Below are positions 26,279 through 34,558 of a DNA stretch of 64,000 nucleotides, piece by piece. Source of the DNA: UBA4421 sp002704225 (GTDB lineage: Bacteria; Pseudomonadota; Gammaproteobacteria; Pseudomonadales; Azotimanducaceae); NCBI GenBank assembly GCA_902556425.1, contig CACDWG010000006.1, positions 72,157 to 136,156 of the forward strand. Reading direction: 5' to 3'. The notes under the pieces were generated by a model. That model searched no databases, was not told the origin of the DNA, and saw nothing but the letters and a program-made list of their open reading frames with translations. Numbering within the stretch: the stretch's first letter is position 1; every line of letters starts with the position of its first letter. A program made the translations under genes and the position numbers.

Positions 26279-27796
26279 ATGAATGTCATGATGCTGCTGG
26301 AAATGGCGAGCGGAGCCTTTCCCGATCGCCCTGCGTTTACCGACGGTGAACGCGGTTTAACCTATACCTACAGTGAGCTATTCGAGGCTGCCCGATTGCG
26401 GGCCGGATCGATCCGGGCGCAGGATGCCAGTCGTATGGCCAAGCTCGACGTCAGTAATCTGGGCACTCCCTTGGGCCTGTTTGCTAGCGCTTGGGCTGGC
26501 GTACCCTATGTGCCACTGAACTACAGACTGACGAATGAAGAAATTGAAGCCCTACTCAAACGGGTCACGCCTGCGTATTTGGTGACATCCAATGATCGGG
26601 TGGATGCCTTTGGTGCACTCGATGACGTGCACGCGGTGGCCACGGACGCATTTTTGGACGCCGAGCAACACACCGCGCCGGTGGATGGTGAATGGGCGAT
26701 GGACCCAGATGAGGTGGCGGTGCTGCTGTTCACCAGTGGTACCACGGGAGAACCCAAGGCCGCCGTTCTGCGTCACAAGCATTTGGTCAGCTACATACTC
26801 AGTTCTGTGGAATTTGCCAGCGCACCGGAAGAGGACGCATCCTTGGTGTGTGTGCCGCCCTACCATATCGCGGGTATTGCAGCGATCATGAGTTCGGTTT
26901 ACTCCGGCCGCCACGTCATTCAGCTGCCCAATTTCAGCGCAGAACGGTGGATCGAACTGGCTCGCCATCACAAGGTCACAACGGCCTTCGTGGTGCCGAC
27001 CATGCTGGCGCGCATTGTTGAAACCCTAGAGGCGCAAGGCGTTACCAATGCGGATATGCCTTATCTGAACAGTCTCGCCTATGGCGGCGGCAAGATGCCG
27101 CTCAGCGTGATTGAAAAAGCCATGACGCTGTTTCCGCAAACAGATTTTTCCAATGCCTATGGCCTCACTGAAACCAGTTCCACGATTTGCGTGCTGGGCC
27201 CTGATGCCCATCGTGATGCCGTGTCGAGTACCACCGAGGCCGGCCGACGTCGCTTGGTCTCCGTTGGCCAGGCCTTGCCCGGTGTGGAGATCGAAATTCG
27301 CGATGACGAAGGGCGTGTTCTTAGCGCCGGCGAGCGTGGCGAAATTTACGTTCGTGGTGAACAGGTCTCCGGCGAGTACGAAGGTAAGGGCTCTGTCGTG
27401 GATGCGGACGGTTGGTTCCCTACCCGGGATGCGGGCAGCATGGACGACGAGGGGTTCCTGTTTTTGGAAGGACGGGCAGACGATGTCATTGTGCGCGGCG
27501 GAGAAAATTTATCGCCGGGTGAAATCGAAGACGTTCTGCTCACCCATCCCGCTGTGGCGGATGCTGCGGTGGTGGGCGTGCCCGATGAGCAATGGGGCGA
27601 AGCCGTGGCTGCGGCAGTGGTCGCCAAGGCGGGTGTCAGCATTGATGAAGAGGCGCTAAAAGAACTGGTGAAGGAACAGCTGCGAAGTTCTCGGGTGCCC
27701 GCACATATGGAGGTATGGTCGGAGCTGCCCTATAACGAAACCGGCAAACTGCTGCGGCGAGTAGTTAAGGCATCTTTCGAAGAGACCCTTAACTGA
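26279..27796 (+). CDS. AMP-dependent acyl-CoA synthetase/ligase
   Basis: 505-residue ANL-superfamily adenylating enzyme that activates a carboxylic acid to its CoA thioester through an acyl-AMP. The P-loop-like motif 'FTSGTTGEPKAAVLRH' is near residue 152, 'NAYGLTETSSTI' near residue 292, the hinge/Asp region 'GWFPTRDAGSMDDEGF' near 378, and 'GRADDVIVRGGENLSPGEIE' near 396. The C-terminal catalytic Lys is in 'YNETGKLLRRVVK'. It follows the small 103-residue gene by nine bases. Its last eight bases overlap the converging crotonase gene. The acid is unknown; medium-chain or cyclic acids fit the context. Confidence 0.92.
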   Translation: MNVMMLLEMASGAFPDRPAFTDGERGLTYTYSELFEAARLRAGSIRAQDASRMAKLDVSNLGTPLGLFASAWAGVPYVPLNYRLTNEEIEALLKRVTPAYLVTSNDRVDAFGALDDVHAVATDAFLDAEQHTAPVDGEWAMDPDEVAVLLFTSGTTGEPKAAVLRHKHLVSYILSSVEFASAPEEDASLVCVPPYHIAGIAAIMSSVYSGRHVIQLPNFSAERWIELARHHKVTTAFVVPTMLARIVETLEAQGVTNADMPYLNSLAYGGGKMPLSVIEKAMTLFPQTDFSNAYGLTETSSTICVLGPDAHRDAVSSTTEAGRRRLVSVGQALPGVEIEIRDDEGRVLSAGERGEIYVRGEQVSGEYEGKGSVVDADGWFPTRDAGSMDDEGFLFLEGRADDVIVRGGENLSPGEIEDVLLTHPAVADAAVVGVPDEQWGEAVAAAVVAKAGVSIDEEALKELVKEQLRSSRVPAHMEVWSELPYNETGKLLRRVVKASFEETLN

Positions 27797-28850
27797 GTTC
27801 TGCCGGATCGCTGATCTCATCAACCAAACCCCACTCTAAGGCCAGTGCAGCGTCGATGCGCTGGCCGCTCAAGCCGAGCAGGGCTGCCCGATGCGGGCCG
27901 ATGCGGCGCGGAATGCTGACGGTGCCGCCTGCGCCCGGTACGAGGCCAAAGCCCACCTCGGGAAGGGCAAAGTAGGCTTGCGGCGTAGCGAGCACATGCC
28001 CAGCGAACGCCGTCATTTCAATACCAGCCCCAATGCAAGCTCCGTGCAGTCGGGCGGTGGTGCGCCGGGAAATACGATCGATCAAACGTGCCGGGGAACG
28101 GGTCGTGCGAGTCAGGTGAGACAGCGCCGCATCTCGGGCCAGACCAAATTCGTCGAGATCGCCGCCGGCGCAAAAGGATGGGCCTGCGCCCTGAAGCAGC
28201 ACCCGCTGAATAGAGTGATCTGCCTCAGCGAGGGCTAGAGCCTCACAGAGCGCGTCGCGCATGGTTGCGGAAAAGGCGTTGTGCTTATCGCCCCGGTTCA
28301 GGGTGATCGCAAGATCATCTCCGTCTCGGTGGGTGATGACCGGATGCGGTGGAGCGCTGCTATCCGGGTTGGGGGCCGTGCGTCCATTCAGCCATCGAGT
28401 GAATTCGGCTCCGTGCTGCAGCGTGCTGTAAGTTAACGATTCCAGCATCAGACCTGCTTCAACGGGTAGCTGACGGTTTTTGCGCAACAGCTGAATCAAG
28501 GCCGTGCTCGCCATAGGGTTGGCTTGCAGGTTGTTCAGAGCACTGTTCAGCAGTTCATCTCTGGTGTTGGTGTCAGCGACGAGGTCAACCAAGGGCAGCA
28601 ACGCGCGTGTTTGCTCGGGCAACGCCTCGACGGGCCCACGGCTAAAGGCGATGACGGTGGTGTTTGGCTGCCAGGCGGACTGGTGAGGAGTCGCTAGCCC
28701 ATCGTCAGGTGCCTGATCGAAATCCACCGCGAGGTATCGACAGCCGCTGACAACACTGCGTTCTTCCGCCAACATGGGGGTATGCAACAGTTGGCAATAC
28801 CTCTCGAGTGATATGACGTTCTTTGCGGAAAATTTGGCTGGGTTTGACAT
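27789..28850 (-). CDS. Enoyl-CoA hydratase with extended N-terminal crotonase-like half
   Basis: 353 residues against the usual 260. Residues about 172-353 hold a crotonase core with 'GAGPSFCAGGDLDEFG' and both classical hydratase glutamates, E278 in 'GAGIEMTAF' and E298 in 'ALPEVGFGLVPGAGGT'. The first 170 residues look like a degraded crotonase half: 'YLAVDFDQ' and 'NPMASTALIQLLRKN...LTYSTLQHGAEFTRWL' read as a strand followed by the helical end of the fold. The chosen start is the ATG at 28850; its CATG is shared with the start of the divergent CoA-transferase. No strong ribosome-binding site is seen. Real hydratase activity is likely. Confidence 0.8.
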   Translation of the reverse strand: MSNPAKFSAKNVISLERYCQLLHTPMLAEERSVVSGCRYLAVDFDQAPDDGLATPHQSAWQPNTTVIAFSRGPVEALPEQTRALLPLVDLVADTNTRDELLNSALNNLQANPMASTALIQLLRKNRQLPVEAGLMLESLTYSTLQHGAEFTRWLNGRTAPNPDSSAPPHPVITHRDGDDLAITLNRGDKHNAFSATMRDALCEALALAEADHSIQRVLLQGAGPSFCAGGDLDEFGLARDAALSHLTRTTRSPARLIDRISRRTTARLHGACIGAGIEMTAFAGHVLATPQAYFALPEVGFGLVPGAGGTVSIPRRIGPHRAALLGLSGQRIDAALALEWGLVDEISDPAELS

Positions 28851-29934
28851 GGTCAAGAGTATACCTGCCGATGATCTGAACGCTTGTGTTGAGCAGGCTG
28901 TTTTGGGTATTGCCCAACGCTATCCCAACGCCAGTCTACCAAGCGCTGATTGGGTGCTTAAAGCCAGAGCAATGGAACTGGGTATTGCCCCAGTAGGCCA
29001 ATGGTCTGCCAACCGAAGCTGTCACTTGGTGGGCTGCGAGGATGGCTGGCTGGCGGTCAATCTCGCCCGGGACAGCGACTGGACGTTGTTGAATGCTTGG
29101 CTGGAAACCGATGCGCGCCTCACCGACTGGGCAGCGTTGCGGACGGTACTGGCGCAGCGCTGCGGCATGGATCTGCTCGATCGAGGTCGGGAAATGGGTA
29201 TGCCGTTGGCGTTCGTCCAGGCAGGCGGTTCTGATGCGGATGACGCAGAGAGCCCGACGGGGTTGATGGCCATTGATGGTTTGAATACAGCAGGGCGGTC
29301 ACTGCAGGGTGCCAAGGTGGTCGATCTGTCTGCTCTATGGGCGGGTCCACTGTGCGCGCATTTGCTGCACCGATGCGGTGCCGAAGTCACCAGTGTTTCC
29401 AGCGTTCAGCGCCCAGACGGTTCCCGACAGGGCAATCCAGCGCTTTACCAGCAACTGCATGCCGGTCACGAGCACCTAGTGCTGGACTTTGATGATCCTA
29501 CTCAGCGCCAACAGTTGGCTCGTTTGTTGGCCAGCGCCGACGTAGTGATCGAAGCGTCCCGGCCACGAGCCTTGCGTCAGCTGGGTTTGGATCGGGAATC
29601 CTTGGAAATCAACAATCCCCAGATTTGGCTCTCGATCACGGCCTATGGACGCAAGCCACCGGCAGAACAGTGGGTGGGTTTTGGCGATGATGTGGCCGTC
29701 AGTGCAGGTCTGCTGCACTGGGACGAACGTGGTCACCCTCAGTTCGTTGGCGATGCGATCGCCGATCCGCTGACCGGCGTCTACGGGGCGCTCGCTGTTG
29801 TTGAGAGTCTGGCCCAAGGGCGCAGCGGCTTGTTGGATGTGTCCATGGCGAGCATCGCTCGCCGTTGTCGGCAAAAGATATTGGCCGCAGGACAAGACAT
29901 TGTTTGCCCCTTATCGGCCGCGACATCGTGCTGA
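28849..29934 (+). CDS. CaiB/BaiF CoA-transferase-like protein
   Basis: 361 residues. After a divergent N-terminal 130 residues, the class III CoA-transferase opening appears at 'LQGAKVVDLSALWAGPLCAHLLHRCG' (core 'AKVVDLSALWAGPLCAHLL'), then 'SRQGNPALYQQLHAGHEHLVLD' and 'ADVVIEASRPRALRQLG'. The first part also looks CoA-transferase-derived ('ADWVLKARAMELG'). The protein is thus rearranged or shortened relative to the family, and the usual 'YDDxxQA' segment is altered to 'DDVAVSAGLL'. An earlier ATG at 28813 is possible but would overlap the divergent crotonase. The downstream amidohydrolase GTG overlaps its stop by seven bases. Confidence 0.76.
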   Translation: MVKSIPADDLNACVEQAVLGIAQRYPNASLPSADWVLKARAMELGIAPVGQWSANRSCHLVGCEDGWLAVNLARDSDWTLLNAWLETDARLTDWAALRTVLAQRCGMDLLDRGREMGMPLAFVQAGGSDADDAESPTGLMAIDGLNTAGRSLQGAKVVDLSALWAGPLCAHLLHRCGAEVTSVSSVQRPDGSRQGNPALYQQLHAGHEHLVLDFDDPTQRQQLARLLASADVVIEASRPRALRQLGLDRESLEINNPQIWLSITAYGRKPPAEQWVGFGDDVAVSAGLLHWDERGHPQFVGDAIADPLTGVYGALAVVESLAQGRSGLLDVSMASIARRCRQKILAAGQDIVCPLSAATSC

Positions 29935-31343
29935 TCAAAAACGCCTGGCTCAACGGCGGCTCCGTTGATCTGCGAGTGAGTGAGGCGATCCAAGAGATTG
30001 GGCCGCATCTAACCCCGGCACCTGGCGAATCGGTGCTTGATGCCGGGGGTGGGGAAGTCCTGCCGGGTTTACACGATCACCACATTCACGTGTTTGCGGC
30101 TGCGGCAGCCTACGGTTCCTTGGATTGTGATGTTGGTTCCGGGACGGTAGCGGACTGTCGCGACAGATTGGCCCAACGACTGGCCAGCGCAACGGGCAGC
30201 GGTTGGATTCGCGGCGTGGCGTATCACGAACAACAGCTGGGCGAGCTGGACCGTTGGGCGCTGGATGCGCTGTGTCGAGACCGTCCGCTGCGTATCCAGC
30301 ACCGTAGCGGTAAGTTGTGGGTGTGTAATACCTTGGGTCTTGAGTTGTTGAAGCTTAACGCTTCGGATCAGATCGCGGGTGTTGAACGTGACGCCCAGGG
30401 ACGGTTAAACGGTCGCATCGTCCGCAACGACACTCTGATCGCCCAGCGACTGCAAGCCACCGGGGGTGGCGTGCAACCCGACGTGCAGGGTTTGTCCCGC
30501 CTGCTGGCGCAACTGGGGATTGTGGGTGTCACCGATACCTCTGCGCACAACAATCAGCAAAGTCAGAAGGATTTTGACCGGCTGCGCCGTGAGGGTGAGA
30601 TCCTGCAGCGAGTGGAGCTGATGGGCGACGACTCGCTGGACAGCGGTTATCTGAAAATTCTGTTGGACGGAGACCGACTTCCGCCGTTAGATGACTTAGT
30701 GCAGCGGATAAACGCAGCCAGAACAAAGGGTCGAAACGTTGCCTTTCACTGTGTGAGTCACTTGGAGTTGGTGTTTGCCTTGGCCGCTCTCGCCGATGCG
30801 GCGAATCCTGAAGCGGGTTTTGATCGCATTGAGCACGGCTCGGTGGTGAACGATGAAATGGCCCTGAGACTGGCAAGTCTGGGTATGCCAGTCATAACCC
30901 AGCCCGGTTTTATGTACACCAAGGGTGATCGCTATCTTGCAGATCTCACGGGTTCCGAGCTGTCGGATTTGTATCGGTTTCGCGGCCTGCAAGATCGTGG
31001 TGTACCCGTGATTGCCAGTAGCGATGCGCCCTATGGCCCGGTGAGCCCTTGGCAGATTATCTCGACGGCTGCGAACCGACAGACGCTCGACGGTGTCGTA
31101 GTGGGCCCCACAGAGCGAGTCAGTGCGGAACAGGCCCTGGCTGGCTACCTCACGCCAACATCGGCTTTGAATCGACCTTTATCCTTCGCTGAGGCAAAGC
31201 AGGTAGTGGCCGGCATGCCCGCAGATTTGTGCATTTTGCAGGGGAAATGGTCTGAGGTTCGGGGCAAGGCGGAGAATGCGATGGTAAGAGCCACCCTGAT
31301 TGGTGGCTCGGCCGCGTTTGACAGGGGAAGATCAGAGCCTTAG
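29928..31343 (+). CDS. Amidohydrolase family 3 (YtcJ-like) metal hydrolase
   Basis: 471 residues. 'AGGGEVLPGLHDHHIHVFA' near residue 45 gives the His-x-His metal site, 'VAFHCVSHLELVFAL' near residue 270 and 'RIEHGSVVNDEMA' near residue 300 supply further His residues, and 'VIASSDAPYGPVSPW' near residue 362 the catalytic Asp. This order matches YtcJ-type amidohydrolases, which cleave amides or imides of unknown nature. The frame is open from 29865, but the natural start is GTG at 29928, overlapping the CoA-transferase stop by seven bases (translational coupling). Its TAG overlaps the converging acyl-CoA dehydrogenase stop by four bases. Confidence 0.88.
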   Translation: MLIKNAWLNGGSVDLRVSEAIQEIGPHLTPAPGESVLDAGGGEVLPGLHDHHIHVFAAAAAYGSLDCDVGSGTVADCRDRLAQRLASATGSGWIRGVAYHEQQLGELDRWALDALCRDRPLRIQHRSGKLWVCNTLGLELLKLNASDQIAGVERDAQGRLNGRIVRNDTLIAQRLQATGGGVQPDVQGLSRLLAQLGIVGVTDTSAHNNQQSQKDFDRLRREGEILQRVELMGDDSLDSGYLKILLDGDRLPPLDDLVQRINAARTKGRNVAFHCVSHLELVFALAALADAANPEAGFDRIEHGSVVNDEMALRLASLGMPVITQPGFMYTKGDRYLADLTGSELSDLYRFRGLQDRGVPVIASSDAPYGPVSPWQIISTAANRQTLDGVVVGPTERVSAEQALAGYLTPTSALNRPLSFAEAKQVVAGMPADLCILQGKWSEVRGKAENAMVRATLIGGSAAFDRGRSEP

Positions 31344-32530
31344 TCAGGCAGGCCCAATACGCGTTTAGCAATGATGTTTTGCTGCACTTCATTGGTACCA
31401 CCGTAAATGGTCACCGCGCGATCGCGCAGCCACCCGCGTGTGGACTCCAGTTCGTCATTGGAAAATTCGTTACTTTCCCAAACCAGACCCGAGGTGCCGC
31501 GCAGGCGGGACTTCAGTTCTGAGCCGGACTTAGTCAACGATGATCCGACCATCTTAAAGATCGACGTCGCCGCACCGGGTGCTCCAGCCGAACGACTTTC
31601 TTCAACAACACGGGTAGTGGTCAACGACAAAGCGCGTTCGTTCATGACCTGAGTCAAAACGTCGCTGCGCAAGTCCGCGTCAGCGATGCGGCCGCTGGCG
31701 TCTTCGCCCAAATACTGCTTCGCAGTATTGGCATAAACGTTCAGCTTGGGCTTGGCTTCACCTTCTTTTTTCTTTGGCTTAGCGCGAGTGGTGGCATTGC
31801 GTTCGTACTGCAGCAGGCGCTTGCCCACACTCCAGCCTTTGTTCAGCTCGCCGATGAGGTCTTCGCGTTTCGCCACGGCGTTGTCGAAAAAGGTCTCGCA
31901 GAAAGGCGAGCTGCCAGAAATCAGCTTGATCGGCTTAACGGTTACGCCTGGCTGATCCATGGAAAGCACGACAAAGCTGATGCCCTCGTGCTTAGGCGCT
32001 TGGGGATCGGTGCGAACCAGAGCGAACATCCAGTTCGCGTACTGCGCGCCACTGGTCCAGATTTTTTGACCGTTAATGATGAACTGATCACCGTCGAGTA
32101 CTGCCTTGGTCTGCAAACCTGCAAGGTCGGAGCCGGCACCGGGCTCAGAATACCCCTGACACCATTGGGCTTCGCCGGAAATGATTTTAGGGATATGTCG
32201 CTGGCGCTGTTCGTCGGTACCCATTTCCAAGATGGTCGGCCCGATCATCGCCAAACCCATGCCGGTGGCGGCAGGCAGTGCCTTGATACGCGCCATCTCT
32301 TCTGCCAACACTTTTTGGTGCGCCGCATCCAAGCCGCCACCACCGTACTCGGCAGGCCAGGTTGGGGCAGTCCAGCCGCGAGTCAGGGCGCGGTCGCGCC
32401 ATTCGATTGCTGCGTCGGTGCGATACAGCTCGTAGGCATCTTCAAAGTGGATGGCGCCCAATCGCATTTCTTGGGGGCAGTTGGATTCCAGCCAGTCTCT
32501 GGTTTCTTCGCGGAACGTCTCTAATTCCAT
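31340..32530 (-). CDS. Acyl-CoA dehydrogenase
   Basis: 396-residue FAD acyl-CoA dehydrogenase. It begins 'LETFREETRDWLESNCP', and has 'WCQGYSEPGAGSDLAGLQT' near residue 125 (FAD/substrate loop), 'INGQKIWTSGAQYANWMFAL' near 152, and 'TIYGGTNEVQQNIIAKRVLG' at the C-terminus (core 'YGGTNEVQQNIIAKRVL'). This C-terminal signature fits the FadE group used for bulky, often steroid or terpenoid, thioesters. A Lys-rich insert 'AKPKKKEGEAKPKL' near residue 250 is unusual. The longer frame to 32608 lacks homology; AGAGAG precedes the ATG at 32530. It is paralogous to the gene at 62128. Confidence 0.92.
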   Translation of the reverse strand: MELETFREETRDWLESNCPQEMRLGAIHFEDAYELYRTDAAIEWRDRALTRGWTAPTWPAEYGGGGLDAAHQKVLAEEMARIKALPAATGMGLAMIGPTILEMGTDEQRQRHIPKIISGEAQWCQGYSEPGAGSDLAGLQTKAVLDGDQFIINGQKIWTSGAQYANWMFALVRTDPQAPKHEGISFVVLSMDQPGVTVKPIKLISGSSPFCETFFDNAVAKREDLIGELNKGWSVGKRLLQYERNATTRAKPKKKEGEAKPKLNVYANTAKQYLGEDASGRIADADLRSDVLTQVMNERALSLTTTRVVEESRSAGAPGAATSIFKMVGSSLTKSGSELKSRLRGTSGLVWESNEFSNDELESTRGWLRDRAVTIYGGTNEVQQNIIAKRVLGLPD

Positions 32531-32708
32531 AATGCTCTCTTCGCTTAATGATAAATCGGTGTGCGCGGCTTCGCGCATGAACAGGTCGCTATTATGCGGG
32601 GTTGGCATTCAGCTGCCAACGGGATCGTATTGCAGCGCGAATGAACGCGTATTTCTATCGTCGTCTACGAAATGTCGAGAACAGCTTGGTCTGGCGTCCT
32701 GAGTACTT

Positions 32709-33185
32709 TCAGGCCAGTACGTTGGCCCGTGACATAAAGGTGAGAACCGAATTTTCCAGGCGTCTGATTTTCGATTCGATGTGTAAGGTTTCCGGCAAAT
32801 AGGTGGGTGGATCAGAGACCAGATTGCGGATGCGTAGGCTGCAGTCGAGGTTTCGGCAGATGTGGTTGCCGATGCTGCGCCGACCGTCAGAGCCAGACAC
32901 GTATACGCTGAATAGGGCGGTGCCTCGGCTGCGGTAGACATGATGACACCAAGAGCACATGCGGGTTCGTGGTCTCGCACCGGCATTCAGCACCCGGCGC
33001 AGCCGCAAACTGCGGAGTTCGTCTTCAACCGGCATGACGACGAAAGCGGTAGAACCCGACGGGTGGATCCAGCCGAGGTAGTCCAGAATGCCCCAGTCAA
33101 TGGGTGCCAAGTCTGGAAGCGCCAGCTCAGCACTGCTGGATTGGCGGAACAAACCTTTGATGTCGTTGATGTTGAGGGCTTCCAC
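32709..33185 (-). CDS. FBP-type treble-clef zinc-finger protein (EF-G-binding-like)
   Basis: About 158 residues from a GTG at 33185; the frame is open to a TTG at 33269, but no good ribosome-binding site favours either. 'DWGILDYLGWIHPSGSTAFVV' near residue 30 leads to a four-cysteine module: C77-x-x-C80 in 'MCSWCHHVYRSRGTALF' and C110/C115 in 'NHICRNLDCSLRIRNL'. This matches the FBP C-terminal treble-clef domain related to FusB, which binds elongation factor G. Known mainly to me from actinobacteria. Ribosome or EF-G association is a family-based inference. Confidence 0.74.
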   Translation of the reverse strand: MEALNINDIKGLFRQSSSAELALPDLAPIDWGILDYLGWIHPSGSTAFVVMPVEDELRSLRLRRVLNAGARPRTRMCSWCHHVYRSRGTALFSVYVSGSDGRRSIGNHICRNLDCSLRIRNLVSDPPTYLPETLHIESKIRRLENSVLTFMSRANVLA

Positions 33186-33329
33186 AAGGCCCAGTTTATG
33201 TGCTGTCTTGAGGCAGACACAAGCTGTGATGAGTCGGCGCGCAGGCGGCGCGCAGAAAAATACGTGCAAGCCGAGCCGTTGCGGGTTGAGAGATGATATC
33301 CTCTGCCGCCAATTTAACGGAGAGAAACC

Positions 33330-34457
33330 ATGAGCGATTTACCCACGACCAGCCGCCAGATTTTGTCCTGTGTGACTTCCGGCGGCAAACTGCAATTGAC
33401 CATTGGTGATACACCAGTCGTAGCCCCTGGCGATGCGGAAGTGGTCGTACGTATTGAGGCGTCGCCCATTAATCCATCCGATTTAGGCCTGCTATTGGGA
33501 ATGGCTGATATTCCCAAAGCCCAGACCGTTGGCGAAAATCATGTGGAAGCCGATGTGCCCGCGAACGTACTGCCGATGCTGAAAGCGCGGTTCGACGAAG
33601 CGATGCCCGTGGGCAACGAAGGCTCCGGTGTTGTGGTTGCGGCGGGTAGCAGTGCCGAAGCTCAGGCTCTGCTGGGCAAAACCGTTGGTGTTTTGGGTGG
33701 TGCCATGTACTCAGAGTACCGCACCCTTCACACCAGCCAGTGTCTGGTGATGCACGACGGCGTGACGCCTCGTGAGAGTGCCTCCTGCTTCGTTAATCCG
33801 CTGACGTCCTTGGGCATGGTTGAAACCATGCGTCGGGAAGACTTCAGCGCCCTGATTCATACGGCAGCCGCTTCGAACCTCGGGCAAATGCTGCAGAAAA
33901 TTTGTATCGCCGACGGTGTTGATCTGGTCAATATCGTGCGCAAACCAGAACAAGCGCAACTGTTGCGCGACATTGGTGCCACTCACGTGTGTGATTCCAG
34001 CCTGCCCTCGTTCACCGAAGACCTGAAAAATGCCATCGTCGCTACCGGCGCCTACCTAGCGTTTGATGCCACCGGCGGCGGTGAGTTGGCAAATCAGATC
34101 TTGGTTGCCATGGAAGCTGCAGCGAACGAGACAGCGACGGAGTACAGCCGTTACGGATCTTCGCAAGAAAAGCAGGTCTACATTTATGGCGGTTTGGAGC
34201 GTCGTCCAACCACGCTCACTCGCAGCTACGGTTTGCAATGGGGTGTTGGCGGTTGGTTGCTCACGCCATTTTTGCAGAAGATCGGTCGGGAACGTGCCGC
34301 CGAACTGCGTCAGCGAGTGGCCGACGAAATTAAGACCACTTTTGCCAGCAGCTATGCGCAAGAAATATCGCTGAATCAGGCGTTAGAGCTCGACGTGCTG
34401 AAGGCCTATGCGCTGCAAGCGACGGGCAAGAAGTACTTGGTGAATCCAAGCCTGTAA
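33330..34457 (+). CDS. Zinc-type/quinone-oxidoreductase-like MDR dehydrogenase
   Basis: 375-residue medium-chain dehydrogenase. 'VVVRIEASPINPSDLGLLLG' near residue 36 is the standard opening, 'GNEGSGVVVAAGSSAEAQ' follows near residue 93, and 'HTAAASNLGQMLQKICIADGVDLVNIV' (core 'AAASNLGQMLQKI') replaces the usual AASGGVG nucleotide loop near residue 177. No zinc cysteines are visible, so it belongs with quinone-oxidoreductase or enoyl-reductase members. GGAGAG precedes the ATG. It is divergent from the FBP gene, with about 144 bases between. Confidence 0.87.
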   Translation: MSDLPTTSRQILSCVTSGGKLQLTIGDTPVVAPGDAEVVVRIEASPINPSDLGLLLGMADIPKAQTVGENHVEADVPANVLPMLKARFDEAMPVGNEGSGVVVAAGSSAEAQALLGKTVGVLGGAMYSEYRTLHTSQCLVMHDGVTPRESASCFVNPLTSLGMVETMRREDFSALIHTAAASNLGQMLQKICIADGVDLVNIVRKPEQAQLLRDIGATHVCDSSLPSFTEDLKNAIVATGAYLAFDATGGGELANQILVAMEAAANETATEYSRYGSSQEKQVYIYGGLERRPTTLTRSYGLQWGVGGWLLTPFLQKIGRERAAELRQRVADEIKTTFASSYAQEISLNQALELDVLKAYALQATGKKYLVNPSL

Positions 34458-34501
34458 GTCAGGCTCCTCAGACGAGCCGCCTAGCTGGAGTGCTCGTCAT
34501 C

Positions 34502-34532
34502 AGCCTGTGCGGGTCAAAGACCCGCACAGGCT
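34502..34532. terminator. Perfect 14-bp hairpin between convergent genes
   Basis: AGCCTGTGCGGGTC (34502-34515), loop AAA, and exact complement GACCCGCACAGGCT (34519-34532). It lies between the MDR dehydrogenase stop and the stop of the luciferase-like gene, directly against the latter. No T-tract follows on either strand, so a transcript-end or processing role is likely but intrinsic termination is not certain. Confidence 0.55.
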
Positions 34533-34558
34533 TCAAAGGCCCGCACAAGCGTCAAAGG
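34514..34558. repeat. 19-bp tandem duplication at a gene 3' end
   Basis: Two adjacent 19-base copies, 34521-34539 and 34540-34558, agree at 17 of 19 positions. TCAAAG recurs at 34514, 34533 and 34552, exactly 19 apart. On the minus strand this duplicates the end of the luciferase-like gene. The first copy is inside the gene and the second starts at its stop codon. Confidence 0.7.
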
